Of a stretch of 64,000 nucleotides of DNA, positions 24,897 to 33,241 are shown one piece after another. Each line of letters begins with the position of its first letter. The first letter of the stretch is position 1. A program made the translations under genes and the position numbers. Under the pieces are notes generated by a model. That model was given only the letters and a program-made list of their open reading frames with translations, did not search any database and was not told the DNA's origin. The stretch covers positions 682,001 through 746,000 of the forward strand of contig NZ_CP081903.1 in the NCBI RefSeq assembly GCF_020091405.1, read 5' to 3'. This DNA comes from Bacteroides cellulosilyticus. Its GTDB lineage: Bacteria; Bacteroidota; Bacteroidia; Bacteroidales; Bacteroidaceae.

Positions 24897-27680
24897 ATGA
24901 AAAAGTTCCAAATGATATTACAAGAAAGAGTCAAACTGCTACTGTTTGTCTTGCTTTCTATAAGTTTGAACTCTTTCTCTACCAATGCCAAATTCTACAA
25001 CATCAGTGACACCTATGGCATCACGTCAGGAGAAGCATTTTCCATCTGTAAAGACCAGTATGGTTTTATCTGGACCTCCACCAAAACCGGCATTTTAAGA
25101 GTGACTGAAGGCGACTGCCGCAATTATGAACTTCCCTGCCGAACCACAGATTTTGTATTCGTAAAGCTGACTTATAGCAATTCACAACTGTTCTCCTACA
25201 CCAATAACGGCCAGATATTTCATTATGACGAGCCTACAGACCAGTTCTTCTTCCTGACAGACTTGCGGGAAGAAACCGACAATAGCCACATTACAATAGG
25301 AACCATCGTTGCCGATACAAGCAATGTACTTTGGATGGCTACCTCGATCGGGCTTTTTAAATATGAGAATAACATACTTACAAAAATCCCACAAACGGAA
25401 GAGGACATAAAGCATCTCACTTTTTATGATGACAATCACTTATTCTATATTACATCGGCAGGCATTTCACTACTGAATATTTCGACATCAGAGAGCCGGC
25501 TTCTTTATTCAAACACTACGGAAGATTTCTTTCAGGTATCCAGCCTGTACTATGATGACCAGCTAAAACGTCTATGGATTGGAACCGGATCGGCCGGGCT
25601 TTTCTACTATGACATCATCCGGAAATCTTTATCAGATATCCCTATCAGAAACTTTCCGAAGCAACCCATTCTTGCTATCAGGAAGGATGCCAAAAACACC
25701 CTTCTGATTGGTATTGACGGACAAGGCATCTGGAACATCAGCGAAAAAGGAGATACAATTCTCCATATATATAAGGAGGACCTGAACAATCCTTTTTCAC
25801 TCCGGGGTGACGGAGTATATGATATTCTTTGCGACGGTTCAAAAAACTGGATAGCCACATTCACCGGAAAGCTGTCTTTCTTTGAAAACAACAATTCCCA
25901 GATCACACCGGTCACTTACCAGATAAACAACCCAAACTCCTTAGGAAACAACTACGTCAACCAGATTATTGAAGATCACGAAGGGCATATATGGTTTGCT
26001 ACAAACAACGGTTTAAGCCGCTGGGATGCAGCATCCAACAAATGGAAGCATTATTACCAGAATAAATCGGAACAGGCAAAGGTATTCTTATCTCTATGCG
26101 AAGATAACCGGGGACATATCTGGGCAGGAAGCTATTCTTCCGGCATCTATCTGTTGGATCGGGAAACCGGAAAAACACTGAAACATTACTCTTCCAAGAC
26201 CAACACTCCCGGCTTTACTGGCGATTTCATCTTTGACTTTTTCGTGGATAAAGAAGGAGACGTGTGGATAGGCGGCAACCAAAAACTATCCTGTTATCTG
26301 GTAAAAGAAGATCGTTTCCGTGAATATCCGGTCCGGCCCGTCAGCGCATTTGCCGAACTTTCTCCGGGAAAACTGTTGCTTACAACCTCACGTGGTTTGT
26401 TGCTGCTGGATAAAAATCAGGGAACAGTGGAAACATTAGTTGAAGGCAGTCTGACTCAGGACGTAGTAGTAACCGGCAATACAATATGGGTTGCCACTTG
26501 CAGAGACGGCCTGATAAGATATGACTATGACAAACAACAAACAGAGAGATTTACAACGGAATCCGGCCTGACGTCCAACTATGTGAACAGTATCTTATTT
26601 GACAGCGGTTTCTTATGGATCGGTACAGAACGAGGCTTGTGCCGGCTCAATATCTTAAATAATACAATCCAACCCTACACATCGATCTATTCCCTTTCAA
26701 CCACGACTTTCTGCGTCAACTCCTGTACGCGGCTGAAGAATGGCAAGCTGATCTGGGGAACAAGCAACGGTGCAATCATGTTTGCGCCGGAACTGATTCA
26801 GGAAACCCCTCCGCAAGGAAATATCTTTTTCCAGAATATCACCGTAGCAGGCCGCTCCATACGCACAATTCCCGATTTATTAAACAATACTCCCGTCAAT
26901 CAACAGAAGAATCTTTCCTTAAACTACACTCAGAACAATTTCATGTTAGAGCTGCTTCCAATAGGAAATTCTTCAGGAAACATGAAATTCTCGTGGCTAT
27001 TAGAGGGGATGGACGCAGACTGGAGCCGCCCTTCGGAACTTCACTTTATTAATTATACCAACCTTCCGGGTGGGAACTTCAAATTACATATCAGGATGTA
27101 CGACAGTTCCCTATCACAAATGATTGATGAACGCAGCCTGAACATACACGTCACGCCTCCTTTCTGGAAAACCTGGTGGTTTGCAGCTATCATCGGCCTA
27201 TGCACCATCTGCTATATCATTTATGCTTTCAGAAGTTATTCGAACCGCTTGAAGCGGAAGAGTACCAATGACAGACTTATTGCCGATGCTGTCCAGGCAC
27301 TCATGCAAGAAAGAATGGCACAAATGGAATCTGAAATCCGGGAAGAAAAGCCTGCACTACAAGTCAAGCCCAACGACCCGTTTGTCAGCAAGGCAATAAC
27401 CGTCATCAATGAAAACATTGCCAACTGTGAATTTGGCAAAGAAGAATTTGCCGCAGCCATGAATGTGAGTTCTTCACTTCTATATAAGAAAATTAAAACA
27501 TCGACGGACCAGTCCCCTTCCGATTTCATCAAGACTGTAAAGATGAACCATGCTCTCAAACTTCTGCAATCCGGACAATATACTGTAACCGAAGTTAGCG
27601 AACTTTCAGGTTTCTCAAGCCCCAGCTATTTCAGCCGTGCCTTCAAGAGCTATTTCGGTAAAACACCTACCGAAATCTAA
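24897..27680 (+). CDS. Membrane sensor with propeller domain and AraC DNA-binding domain, no kinase
   Basis: Protein of 927 residues built like a hybrid two-component sensor but shortened. A signal/anchor segment (about 13-30) is followed by many two-component-propeller repeats (about 35-650, for example DQYGFIWTSTKTGI, DHEGHIWFATNNGLSRWD, DNRGHIWAGSYSSGI, DKEGDVWIGG). Next come a Y_Y_Y-type domain (about 685-755, FSWLLEGMDADWS), one membrane helix (about 763-785, WWFAAIIGLCTICYIIYAF), a short coiled linker and an AraC-type HTH (about 830-927, ending FKSYFGKTPTEI). The histidine kinase and receiver domains of the usual 1300-1400-residue proteins are absent, with no sign of a frameshift. It probably senses an oligosaccharide in the periplasm and activates the GH43 cluster that follows. 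Confidence 0.9.
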   Translation: MKKFQMILQERVKLLLFVLLSISLNSFSTNAKFYNISDTYGITSGEAFSICKDQYGFIWTSTKTGILRVTEGDCRNYELPCRTTDFVFVKLTYSNSQLFSYTNNGQIFHYDEPTDQFFFLTDLREETDNSHITIGTIVADTSNVLWMATSIGLFKYENNILTKIPQTEEDIKHLTFYDDNHLFYITSAGISLLNISTSESRLLYSNTTEDFFQVSSLYYDDQLKRLWIGTGSAGLFYYDIIRKSLSDIPIRNFPKQPILAIRKDAKNTLLIGIDGQGIWNISEKGDTILHIYKEDLNNPFSLRGDGVYDILCDGSKNWIATFTGKLSFFENNNSQITPVTYQINNPNSLGNNYVNQIIEDHEGHIWFATNNGLSRWDAASNKWKHYYQNKSEQAKVFLSLCEDNRGHIWAGSYSSGIYLLDRETGKTLKHYSSKTNTPGFTGDFIFDFFVDKEGDVWIGGNQKLSCYLVKEDRFREYPVRPVSAFAELSPGKLLLTTSRGLLLLDKNQGTVETLVEGSLTQDVVVTGNTIWVATCRDGLIRYDYDKQQTERFTTESGLTSNYVNSILFDSGFLWIGTERGLCRLNILNNTIQPYTSIYSLSTTTFCVNSCTRLKNGKLIWGTSNGAIMFAPELIQETPPQGNIFFQNITVAGRSIRTIPDLLNNTPVNQQKNLSLNYTQNNFMLELLPIGNSSGNMKFSWLLEGMDADWSRPSELHFINYTNLPGGNFKLHIRMYDSSLSQMIDERSLNIHVTPPFWKTWWFAAIIGLCTICYIIYAFRSYSNRLKRKSTNDRLIADAVQALMQERMAQMESEIREEKPALQVKPNDPFVSKAITVINENIANCEFGKEEFAAAMNVSSSLLYKKIKTSTDQSPSDFIKTVKMNHALKLLQSGQYTVTEVSELSGFSSPSYFSRAFKSYFGKTPTEI

Positions 27681-27727
27681 GAAAATCCTCAGAAACAAGT
27701 CCGGAGACCATTATGCAGGCCTTTTTT

Positions 27728-27792
27728 ATCTGAAATGCAAAATGAAATATCTAAAATGAAAAGCCCTTTCACAGTCTCCTCCCCTAACTTTG
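27728..27792 (+). promoter_or_regulatory. Promoter of the GH43 cluster with 21-bp-spaced repeat
   Basis: ATCTGAAATG starts at 27728 and ATCTAAAATG at 27749, exactly 21 bp apart (9 of 10 bases equal). The -7 box TAACTTTG lies at 27785-27792, 26 bp past the second repeat and about 30 bp before the start codon. The spacing is typical of AraC-family sites, and the AraC-domain regulator is encoded directly upstream. Confidence 0.6.
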
Positions 27793-27820
27793 CAGGCAGA
27801 ACTTTTAAAATATCAGCAGA

Positions 27821-29824
27821 ATGAAAAACATGTCACATCATCTACAGCTTATATTAATAATGCTGTTCAGTTTCGGGGCAACCGCCAACGGATATGCCCA
27901 GAATAAAAAAACAAACATTGCATCTGACTTTGACAAAGTGGGTTGGAAAGTAGGTATTCAGTCCTACACCTTTACCCGGTACTCTCTTTTTGACGCTATT
28001 GATGCAGCGGCGGATTTAGGTCTGAAATATGTAGAGGCTACAATCTGGCAAACCATAGAGAGAGGAAAAGAAGAACGATTCAATCCATGGCAAATGTCAG
28101 AAGAGACTAAACAAAAAATCAAGAATAAATGTCTGGAGAAGGATATAACACTTACTTCATTCTACTGCCGTCCAAGCAAGGAAGATGCTGAGAACGGACA
28201 AACAGAGAAATTGTTCCAATTCTGCAAAGAATGGCATATATCTTTGACTACCGATCCTGTCCGTATTGCAGAAGGTCCGGGAAGTATGGACTTCTATGAC
28301 GAATTATGCCAAAAGTATGGCGTTTATATGTTTCTGACCAATCACCCCAAAGCACATGGTTCGCCCTATTGGAACCCTGTGGATGTATTGACCGATTGTA
28401 AAAACAGGAGTAAATACATCGGTGCTTCTGTCGATGTAGGACACTTTATGCGCGATGGTACCAATGTATATGAGGCTGTTAGAAGCTACACCGATGCAGG
28501 TCGTATGTATCATTTTCATTTTCGTGATGTAGACCGTTGCGACAAAGAAGGAAAAGATGTAGTCTTGGGTGAAGGAGCAGCTCAAATCAAAGAACTGCTA
28601 ACCTATCTTTATGAAAAAGGCGCTACTCCCATTATCGTATTCGAATATGAAAGGGATCAGGATGAACCGTTGAAATACGTGACTCCCAGTGTGGGCTATC
28701 TTCATCAACTCAGTAAAGAATTGTTCGGAAATAGGAGAGCGAAAAACTCCAATAAGAATGAAACCGTAAAATTGTGGGCACAGAATGCCCGGACAGAAGG
28801 CGGATTAAAGGTATATGACAAAGATACATTAGCAACGATACATGGCTGGAATAACACGGATCAACTTATTTCGTGGAACACCTTCTCTAAAAAAGGGAAC
28901 TATATCGTACGCATGAAGTATGCTGAACCCTACCAAGGTAGCGCCCTAACTGTTACGGCAGGACAACAGCAGCTTGCCGCACTGATTCAGCCGACCAACA
29001 ATTGGAACGAATACCGGGAGATGGATTTAGGCGTCATAAATATTCCCGTTACAGGAGAAATAGATATTAAGCTCCAAGGCATCCAACTCTCTTTAGCAAA
29101 AGATGAGAAAGGCAGACTGGTACACAAAGAAGCACTGCCCGATGTGCAATGCCTTTCACTGATACCAACAAAGGAAAAAGCGATTTCCACTCCAATGGAC
29201 ATACTGAAAGTATTCAAGGGAAAAACTCTCTTTAATGGAAAGACATTCAAAGGCTGGACTGGCAATAACGGCGACAACAGCATGAAGTGGTTTCGCATAG
29301 AAGAAGGTGCCATTATCGGCGGAAGCATAGAAAAGGATATTCCTAAAAATGAGTTCCTGCGTTCCGACCGCGAATACAGTAACTTTGAACTCCGCCTGAA
29401 ATTCAAAATTAACTGTGCGGATGACTCATATAACGCTGGTATCCAATTCCGTAGCCAACCCCAAACAGAAAAGAACAAAGAACATGAAATGATAGGTTAT
29501 CAGGCAGACATTATCTCATGGAAAAAAGGAGCGCTTTACGATGAGCAACGCCGGTGGGATTTCTTAGGTACGCCTCTCTGTAAAAACCCGGACTATAATC
29601 CCAAAGAATGGAACTCATATATTATCCGTTGTGAAGGTCCGCGTATCCGCATCTGGCTGAATGGTACACAAACATTGGACTACATCGAGCCTTTCTCTGA
29701 CTGCCCTCACCCGGATGCACAAATAGGTAAAATTCCACTGACAGGATACATCGCTTTACAAATTCACGAAGGTAAAGCTTGTGAGGCTATCTATAAAGAT
29801 ATTGAAATAGAAAAAATCAAATAG
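27821..29824 (+). CDS. Sugar isomerase-like TIM barrel fused to DUF1080 (3-keto-glycoside hydrolase type)
   Basis: Exported protein of 667 residues, signal peptide to about residue 26 (GYAQN). Residues 40-310 form a xylose-isomerase-like (AP endonuclease 2) TIM barrel, with VGIQSYTF, SVDVGHFMRDG, YHFHFRDVD and IVFEYERDQ as metal/substrate-site blocks. A beta-sandwich linker region (about 315-450) follows. Residues 465-667 are a DUF1080 domain (KTLFNGKTFKGWTG, NFELRLKFKINC, YNAGIQFRS, GYIALQIHEG). DUF1080 members are associated with cleaving 3-keto-glycosides. No partner 3-dehydrogenase is visible in the window. It is followed by a GH43 gene after 3 bp. A start three codons later (MSHHLQ) is also possible. 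Confidence 0.82.
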   Translation: MKNMSHHLQLILIMLFSFGATANGYAQNKKTNIASDFDKVGWKVGIQSYTFTRYSLFDAIDAAADLGLKYVEATIWQTIERGKEERFNPWQMSEETKQKIKNKCLEKDITLTSFYCRPSKEDAENGQTEKLFQFCKEWHISLTTDPVRIAEGPGSMDFYDELCQKYGVYMFLTNHPKAHGSPYWNPVDVLTDCKNRSKYIGASVDVGHFMRDGTNVYEAVRSYTDAGRMYHFHFRDVDRCDKEGKDVVLGEGAAQIKELLTYLYEKGATPIIVFEYERDQDEPLKYVTPSVGYLHQLSKELFGNRRAKNSNKNETVKLWAQNARTEGGLKVYDKDTLATIHGWNNTDQLISWNTFSKKGNYIVRMKYAEPYQGSALTVTAGQQQLAALIQPTNNWNEYREMDLGVINIPVTGEIDIKLQGIQLSLAKDEKGRLVHKEALPDVQCLSLIPTKEKAISTPMDILKVFKGKTLFNGKTFKGWTGNNGDNSMKWFRIEEGAIIGGSIEKDIPKNEFLRSDREYSNFELRLKFKINCADDSYNAGIQFRSQPQTEKNKEHEMIGYQADIISWKKGALYDEQRRWDFLGTPLCKNPDYNPKEWNSYIIRCEGPRIRIWLNGTQTLDYIEPFSDCPHPDAQIGKIPLTGYIALQIHEGKACEAIYKDIEIEKIK

Positions 29825-29827
29825 AAA

Positions 29828-31552
29828 ATGAAAACAACAATCAAGTTCTTTCTGCTACTTTCCCTATTATCCGTTCTATTGACAGCATGTAGGGAAAAAG
29901 AAAATAAGGTCAAAACAATCTGTAATCCGGTAAATCTAAGTTATCGTTTTTCACTCGACTCTCCGTCCTGGCGTGAGGCAGCAGACCCCAGTATGATAAA
30001 ATACAAAGGAGAATATTACCTTTTCCTTTCTAAATCCGGCGGTTATTTCCATTCAGCAAATCTTGTTCATTGGGATTTAATAACCACTGACAACCTTCCC
30101 ATCGAGAAGTATGCTCCTACCGTTATGGAAATGGACGGAGAGATCTACTTCACGGCCTCCGTAGCCACCAACAAAATCTATAAAAGCTCTGATCCCAAAT
30201 CAGGCAAATGGGAGTTGGTTACCGATCAGTTTCCTTACATCCTGGCAGACCCGATGTTGTTTTACGATTCAGATACTGACAAAGTATATCTATACTATGG
30301 TTCCGGCGCAGCCACTCCCATGATGGGAATGGAATTGGATAAAGAAACATTTATGCCCAAAGGGGAAGCCATTCCCTTATTTTACAGTAATGCTGAAAAA
30401 TACGGTTGGGAAGTATCCGGAGACTATAATACCAATTACAAGCACACTTGCTGGCTTGAAGGCGCATGGATGAACCAATACAAAGGGAAGTATTACCTGC
30501 AATATGCAGTACCCGGTACCGAATTCAAAAGTTACAGCAACGGAGTCTACGTATCGGAAAATCCATTGGGTCCATTCACTTTACTCGAACATAACCCTTT
30601 CTCTTATAAGCCCGAAGGTTTTGTCAACGGAACCGGACATGGCAGCACATTTCAGGATTTATATGGAAACTACTGGAATATCGGTACTTCCACAATCTCA
30701 CGGAGGCACATGTTCGAAAGAAGGATTTCCCTATATCCAACCTTCTTTGACAAAGATGGGAATATTTATGCATACACAGCATGGGGAGACTATCCAATGC
30801 TTGTTCCTGATAAAAAAATATCTTCTCCACAAGATTTATTTCCGGGATGGATGCTCCTATCTTATAAAAAGAAAGTAGAAGCGTCATCTACATTGGAAGG
30901 ATATCCTACAGAGAATGCCGTGAATGAAGATATCAGAACATGGTGGAGCGCAAAAACCGCAGACAAAGGAGAGTTTATGACTGTTGATTTAGACCGGAAC
31001 TCCAAAGTCTACGCCATTCAGATCAACTTTGCCGACCAGGATGCTACCGCATTGGGAAAATCGGATTCCATATATTACCAATACCGGATAGAAGATTCCC
31101 AAGATGGGATTACATGGAATCTGTTAGTTGACAAATCAGAGAACAAAGCAGATGCTCCCAATGACTACATCCAATTGGACAAACCGGTAGACGCCAGGTA
31201 TATCCGTATAACCAATATCTATTTCCCTTCCGGCAAGTTTTCCATCTCCGGCTTAAGAGTATTCGGGAAAGCGGATAAACCGGTTCCGGCAACTGCCCAA
31301 TTCACGGAATTAACCAGAAACAGCGATAATCGCAGAACCGTAAATCTGAGTTGGAACAAAGTCAACGATGCTACCGGATACAACATCCGGTTCGGTACAC
31401 AGAAGAACAAATTATACCATAATTATCTGGTATATGAAGACAACAAGGTCTCCATTAATGTATTGAACGCCGACCAGACTTATTATTTTGCGATTGACAG
31501 TTTCAATGAAGCGGGCATTACTATCGGAAAAGAAATCAAAATCATTCAATAA
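29828..31552 (+). CDS. GH43 lipoprotein with discoidin and fibronectin-like domains
   Basis: Lipid-anchored glycoside hydrolase of 574 residues; lipobox LLTAC at residues 17-21. The five-bladed GH43 propeller spans about 50-330, with candidate catalytic acids in AADPSMIKYKGEYYLF, ILADPMLFYDSD and CWLEGAWMNQYKGKYYL. A discoidin (F5/8 type C-like) domain follows at about 345-485 (AVNEDIRTWWSAK, ARYIRITNIYFPSGKFSISGL), then a fibronectin III-like module to the end (VNLSWNKVNDATGYNIRFGT). Likely an arabinosidase or xylosidase at the cell surface; substrate not determined. It starts 3 bp after the previous stop. Confidence 0.9.
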   Translation: MKTTIKFFLLLSLLSVLLTACREKENKVKTICNPVNLSYRFSLDSPSWREAADPSMIKYKGEYYLFLSKSGGYFHSANLVHWDLITTDNLPIEKYAPTVMEMDGEIYFTASVATNKIYKSSDPKSGKWELVTDQFPYILADPMLFYDSDTDKVYLYYGSGAATPMMGMELDKETFMPKGEAIPLFYSNAEKYGWEVSGDYNTNYKHTCWLEGAWMNQYKGKYYLQYAVPGTEFKSYSNGVYVSENPLGPFTLLEHNPFSYKPEGFVNGTGHGSTFQDLYGNYWNIGTSTISRRHMFERRISLYPTFFDKDGNIYAYTAWGDYPMLVPDKKISSPQDLFPGWMLLSYKKKVEASSTLEGYPTENAVNEDIRTWWSAKTADKGEFMTVDLDRNSKVYAIQINFADQDATALGKSDSIYYQYRIEDSQDGITWNLLVDKSENKADAPNDYIQLDKPVDARYIRITNIYFPSGKFSISGLRVFGKADKPVPATAQFTELTRNSDNRRTVNLSWNKVNDATGYNIRFGTQKNKLYHNYLVYEDNKVSINVLNADQTYYFAIDSFNEAGITIGKEIKIIQ

Positions 31553-31564
31553 ATATGTAATATC

Positions 31565-31802
31565 ATGAAAGCCACTTTTTATCTTAGGAAATCACTTTTC
31601 TGCTTATTACTGTTTGCATCATTTGCATCGATCAGCAAGGCGGATTATCCGCTGTTTTGGCAACGATATACAGCCGACCCATGGGGAATAGAATACAACG
31701 GACGTAGCTATTCCCAACACTGGTATATTTGATCTGTACTTTGTATTCAAAGGCAATAAAGAAGACTTTGCCCACATAGATTATTGGGAATTCACACATT
31801 AA
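31565..31802 (+). pseudogene. Remnant of a GH43-CBM6 gene with large internal deletion
   Basis: An ATG at 31565 starts a signal peptide (SLFCLLLFASFASISKA) and a GH43-like beginning (DYPLFWQRYTADPWGIEYNG), then stops after 54 codons. In another frame the bases just before that stop continue with NTGIFDLYFVFKGN and end DYWEFTH before a stop at 31800-31802. This second piece matches the C-terminal end of the intact neighbour (GIHDLYLIFKGK, FDYWMF). The two ends of one gene are thus joined with about 1.2 kb missing and a frame change. Not expected to be functional. Confidence 0.85.
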
Positions 31803-31851
31803 TATCCACAATAAATATTTGTATTAAAAGCAACTATCAACAATAATAATT

Positions 31852-33222
31852 ATGATGAAAAACAACATTTTAGCCCTATATCTGGGATTCCTTCCACTTT
31901 TGGCAACGGCTCAAAATCCGATTATTCAAACCAAATATACAGCCGATCCTGCCCCAATGGTGTATAACGATACATTATTCCTTTATGTGGGATGCGATGA
32001 AAAGGACGCTCCCTCCAACGCATACCTGATGAGAGAATATCGCCTGTATACCACTACCGATATGGTGAACTGGACGGACTGTGGAGCACCTCTGAAAACA
32101 AGTGATTTCAAATGGTCAGCCGGAGATGCCAGCGCCGCACAATGCATAGAACGGGATGGCAAGTTTTATTGGTATATATCCTCACAAAACAAATTCAGTC
32201 CGGGTTCATCCATCGGTGTAGCCGTTGCAGATACTTCTTATGGCCCCTTCAGAGATGCATTGGGCCAGGCATTGGTAACCAACAATATGACTACAGCCGC
32301 CAAACACTCCTGGGATGACCTTGACCCTACAGTCTTTATCGACAGTAATAAACAAGCATATCTCTATTGGGGAAACGGGGCTTGTTATCAGGCCAAACTG
32401 AATAAAGATATGATATCTCTGGACGGCTCAATCACAGCACTCGACATCAAAGACCAGACCGCCTTTGTGGGAAGGTTCACAGAGGCGCCCTGGGTATATA
32501 AGCGTAACAACCTTTATTATATGATTTATGCCGCCGGATTCCCGGAATCCATACATTATTCAACCGCCCGGACCGCAGAAGGTCCCTGGAAAGCCCGGGG
32601 AGTCGTAATGCCATTGGAAAAAGGAAGTAATACCAACCATCCCGGAATAATAGATTTTAAAGGTAACTCCTACTTCTTCTACCACAATGATGCGCTGCCC
32701 GGCGGACACAGTTATTGCAGATCGGTATGTGTGGAACAATTCACCTACAACCCCGACGGAACCATACCGCAAATGCACATGACTAATGAAGGTATAAAGA
32801 AAGGAACAGGTACACTCAATCCATACAAACGAACTGAAGCTGAGACTATAGCATGGGCACAAGGCGTTACATCTGCTACAGATAAAGAAAAAGGTGTATA
32901 TATAACCGCTATCCATAATACCGATTACATCAAGGTACGTGATGTGAACTTCGGACAGAAAGGTACTTCGCAATTCATCGCCTCCGCATCCAGCAGATAT
33001 CATGGAGGAGAAATAGAACTAAGAATCGACTCACTCGAAGGTGAAGTGATCGGCACCTTAAACATTCCCTATACCGGAGAATGGGATAATTGGGAACAAC
33101 ACGCTACCCATGTGAAGACGGTCAAAGGAATTCATGATCTATACCTTATATTTAAAGGTAAAACTCCCCACGAACTTTTCAACTTCGATTATTGGATGTT
33201 CTCCGAAAAGTCCTCAAATTAA
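31852..33222 (+). CDS. GH43 glycoside hydrolase with C-terminal CBM6
   Basis: Exported protein of 456 residues, signal peptide to about residue 21 (LLATAQ). GH43 acids are in YTADPAPMVYNDTLFLYVG (base), WDDLDPTVFIDSN (pKa modulator) and GRFTEAPWVYKRNNLYYMIYA (acid). Residues about 325-456 form a CBM6-like module (KRTEAETIAWAQG, IELRIDSLEGEVIGTL, GIHDLYLIFKGK). Typical activities in this type are arabinofuranosidase or xylanase side-chain removal. It lies 50 bp after the remnant, which may be its degraded duplicate. The start could also be the second ATG, one codon later. Confidence 0.92.
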   Translation: MMKNNILALYLGFLPLLATAQNPIIQTKYTADPAPMVYNDTLFLYVGCDEKDAPSNAYLMREYRLYTTTDMVNWTDCGAPLKTSDFKWSAGDASAAQCIERDGKFYWYISSQNKFSPGSSIGVAVADTSYGPFRDALGQALVTNNMTTAAKHSWDDLDPTVFIDSNKQAYLYWGNGACYQAKLNKDMISLDGSITALDIKDQTAFVGRFTEAPWVYKRNNLYYMIYAAGFPESIHYSTARTAEGPWKARGVVMPLEKGSNTNHPGIIDFKGNSYFFYHNDALPGGHSYCRSVCVEQFTYNPDGTIPQMHMTNEGIKKGTGTLNPYKRTEAETIAWAQGVTSATDKEKGVYITAIHNTDYIKVRDVNFGQKGTSQFIASASSRYHGGEIELRIDSLEGEVIGTLNIPYTGEWDNWEQHATHVKTVKGIHDLYLIFKGKTPHELFNFDYWMFSEKSSN

Positions 33223-33241
33223 TTAATTTATTCTATTTATT

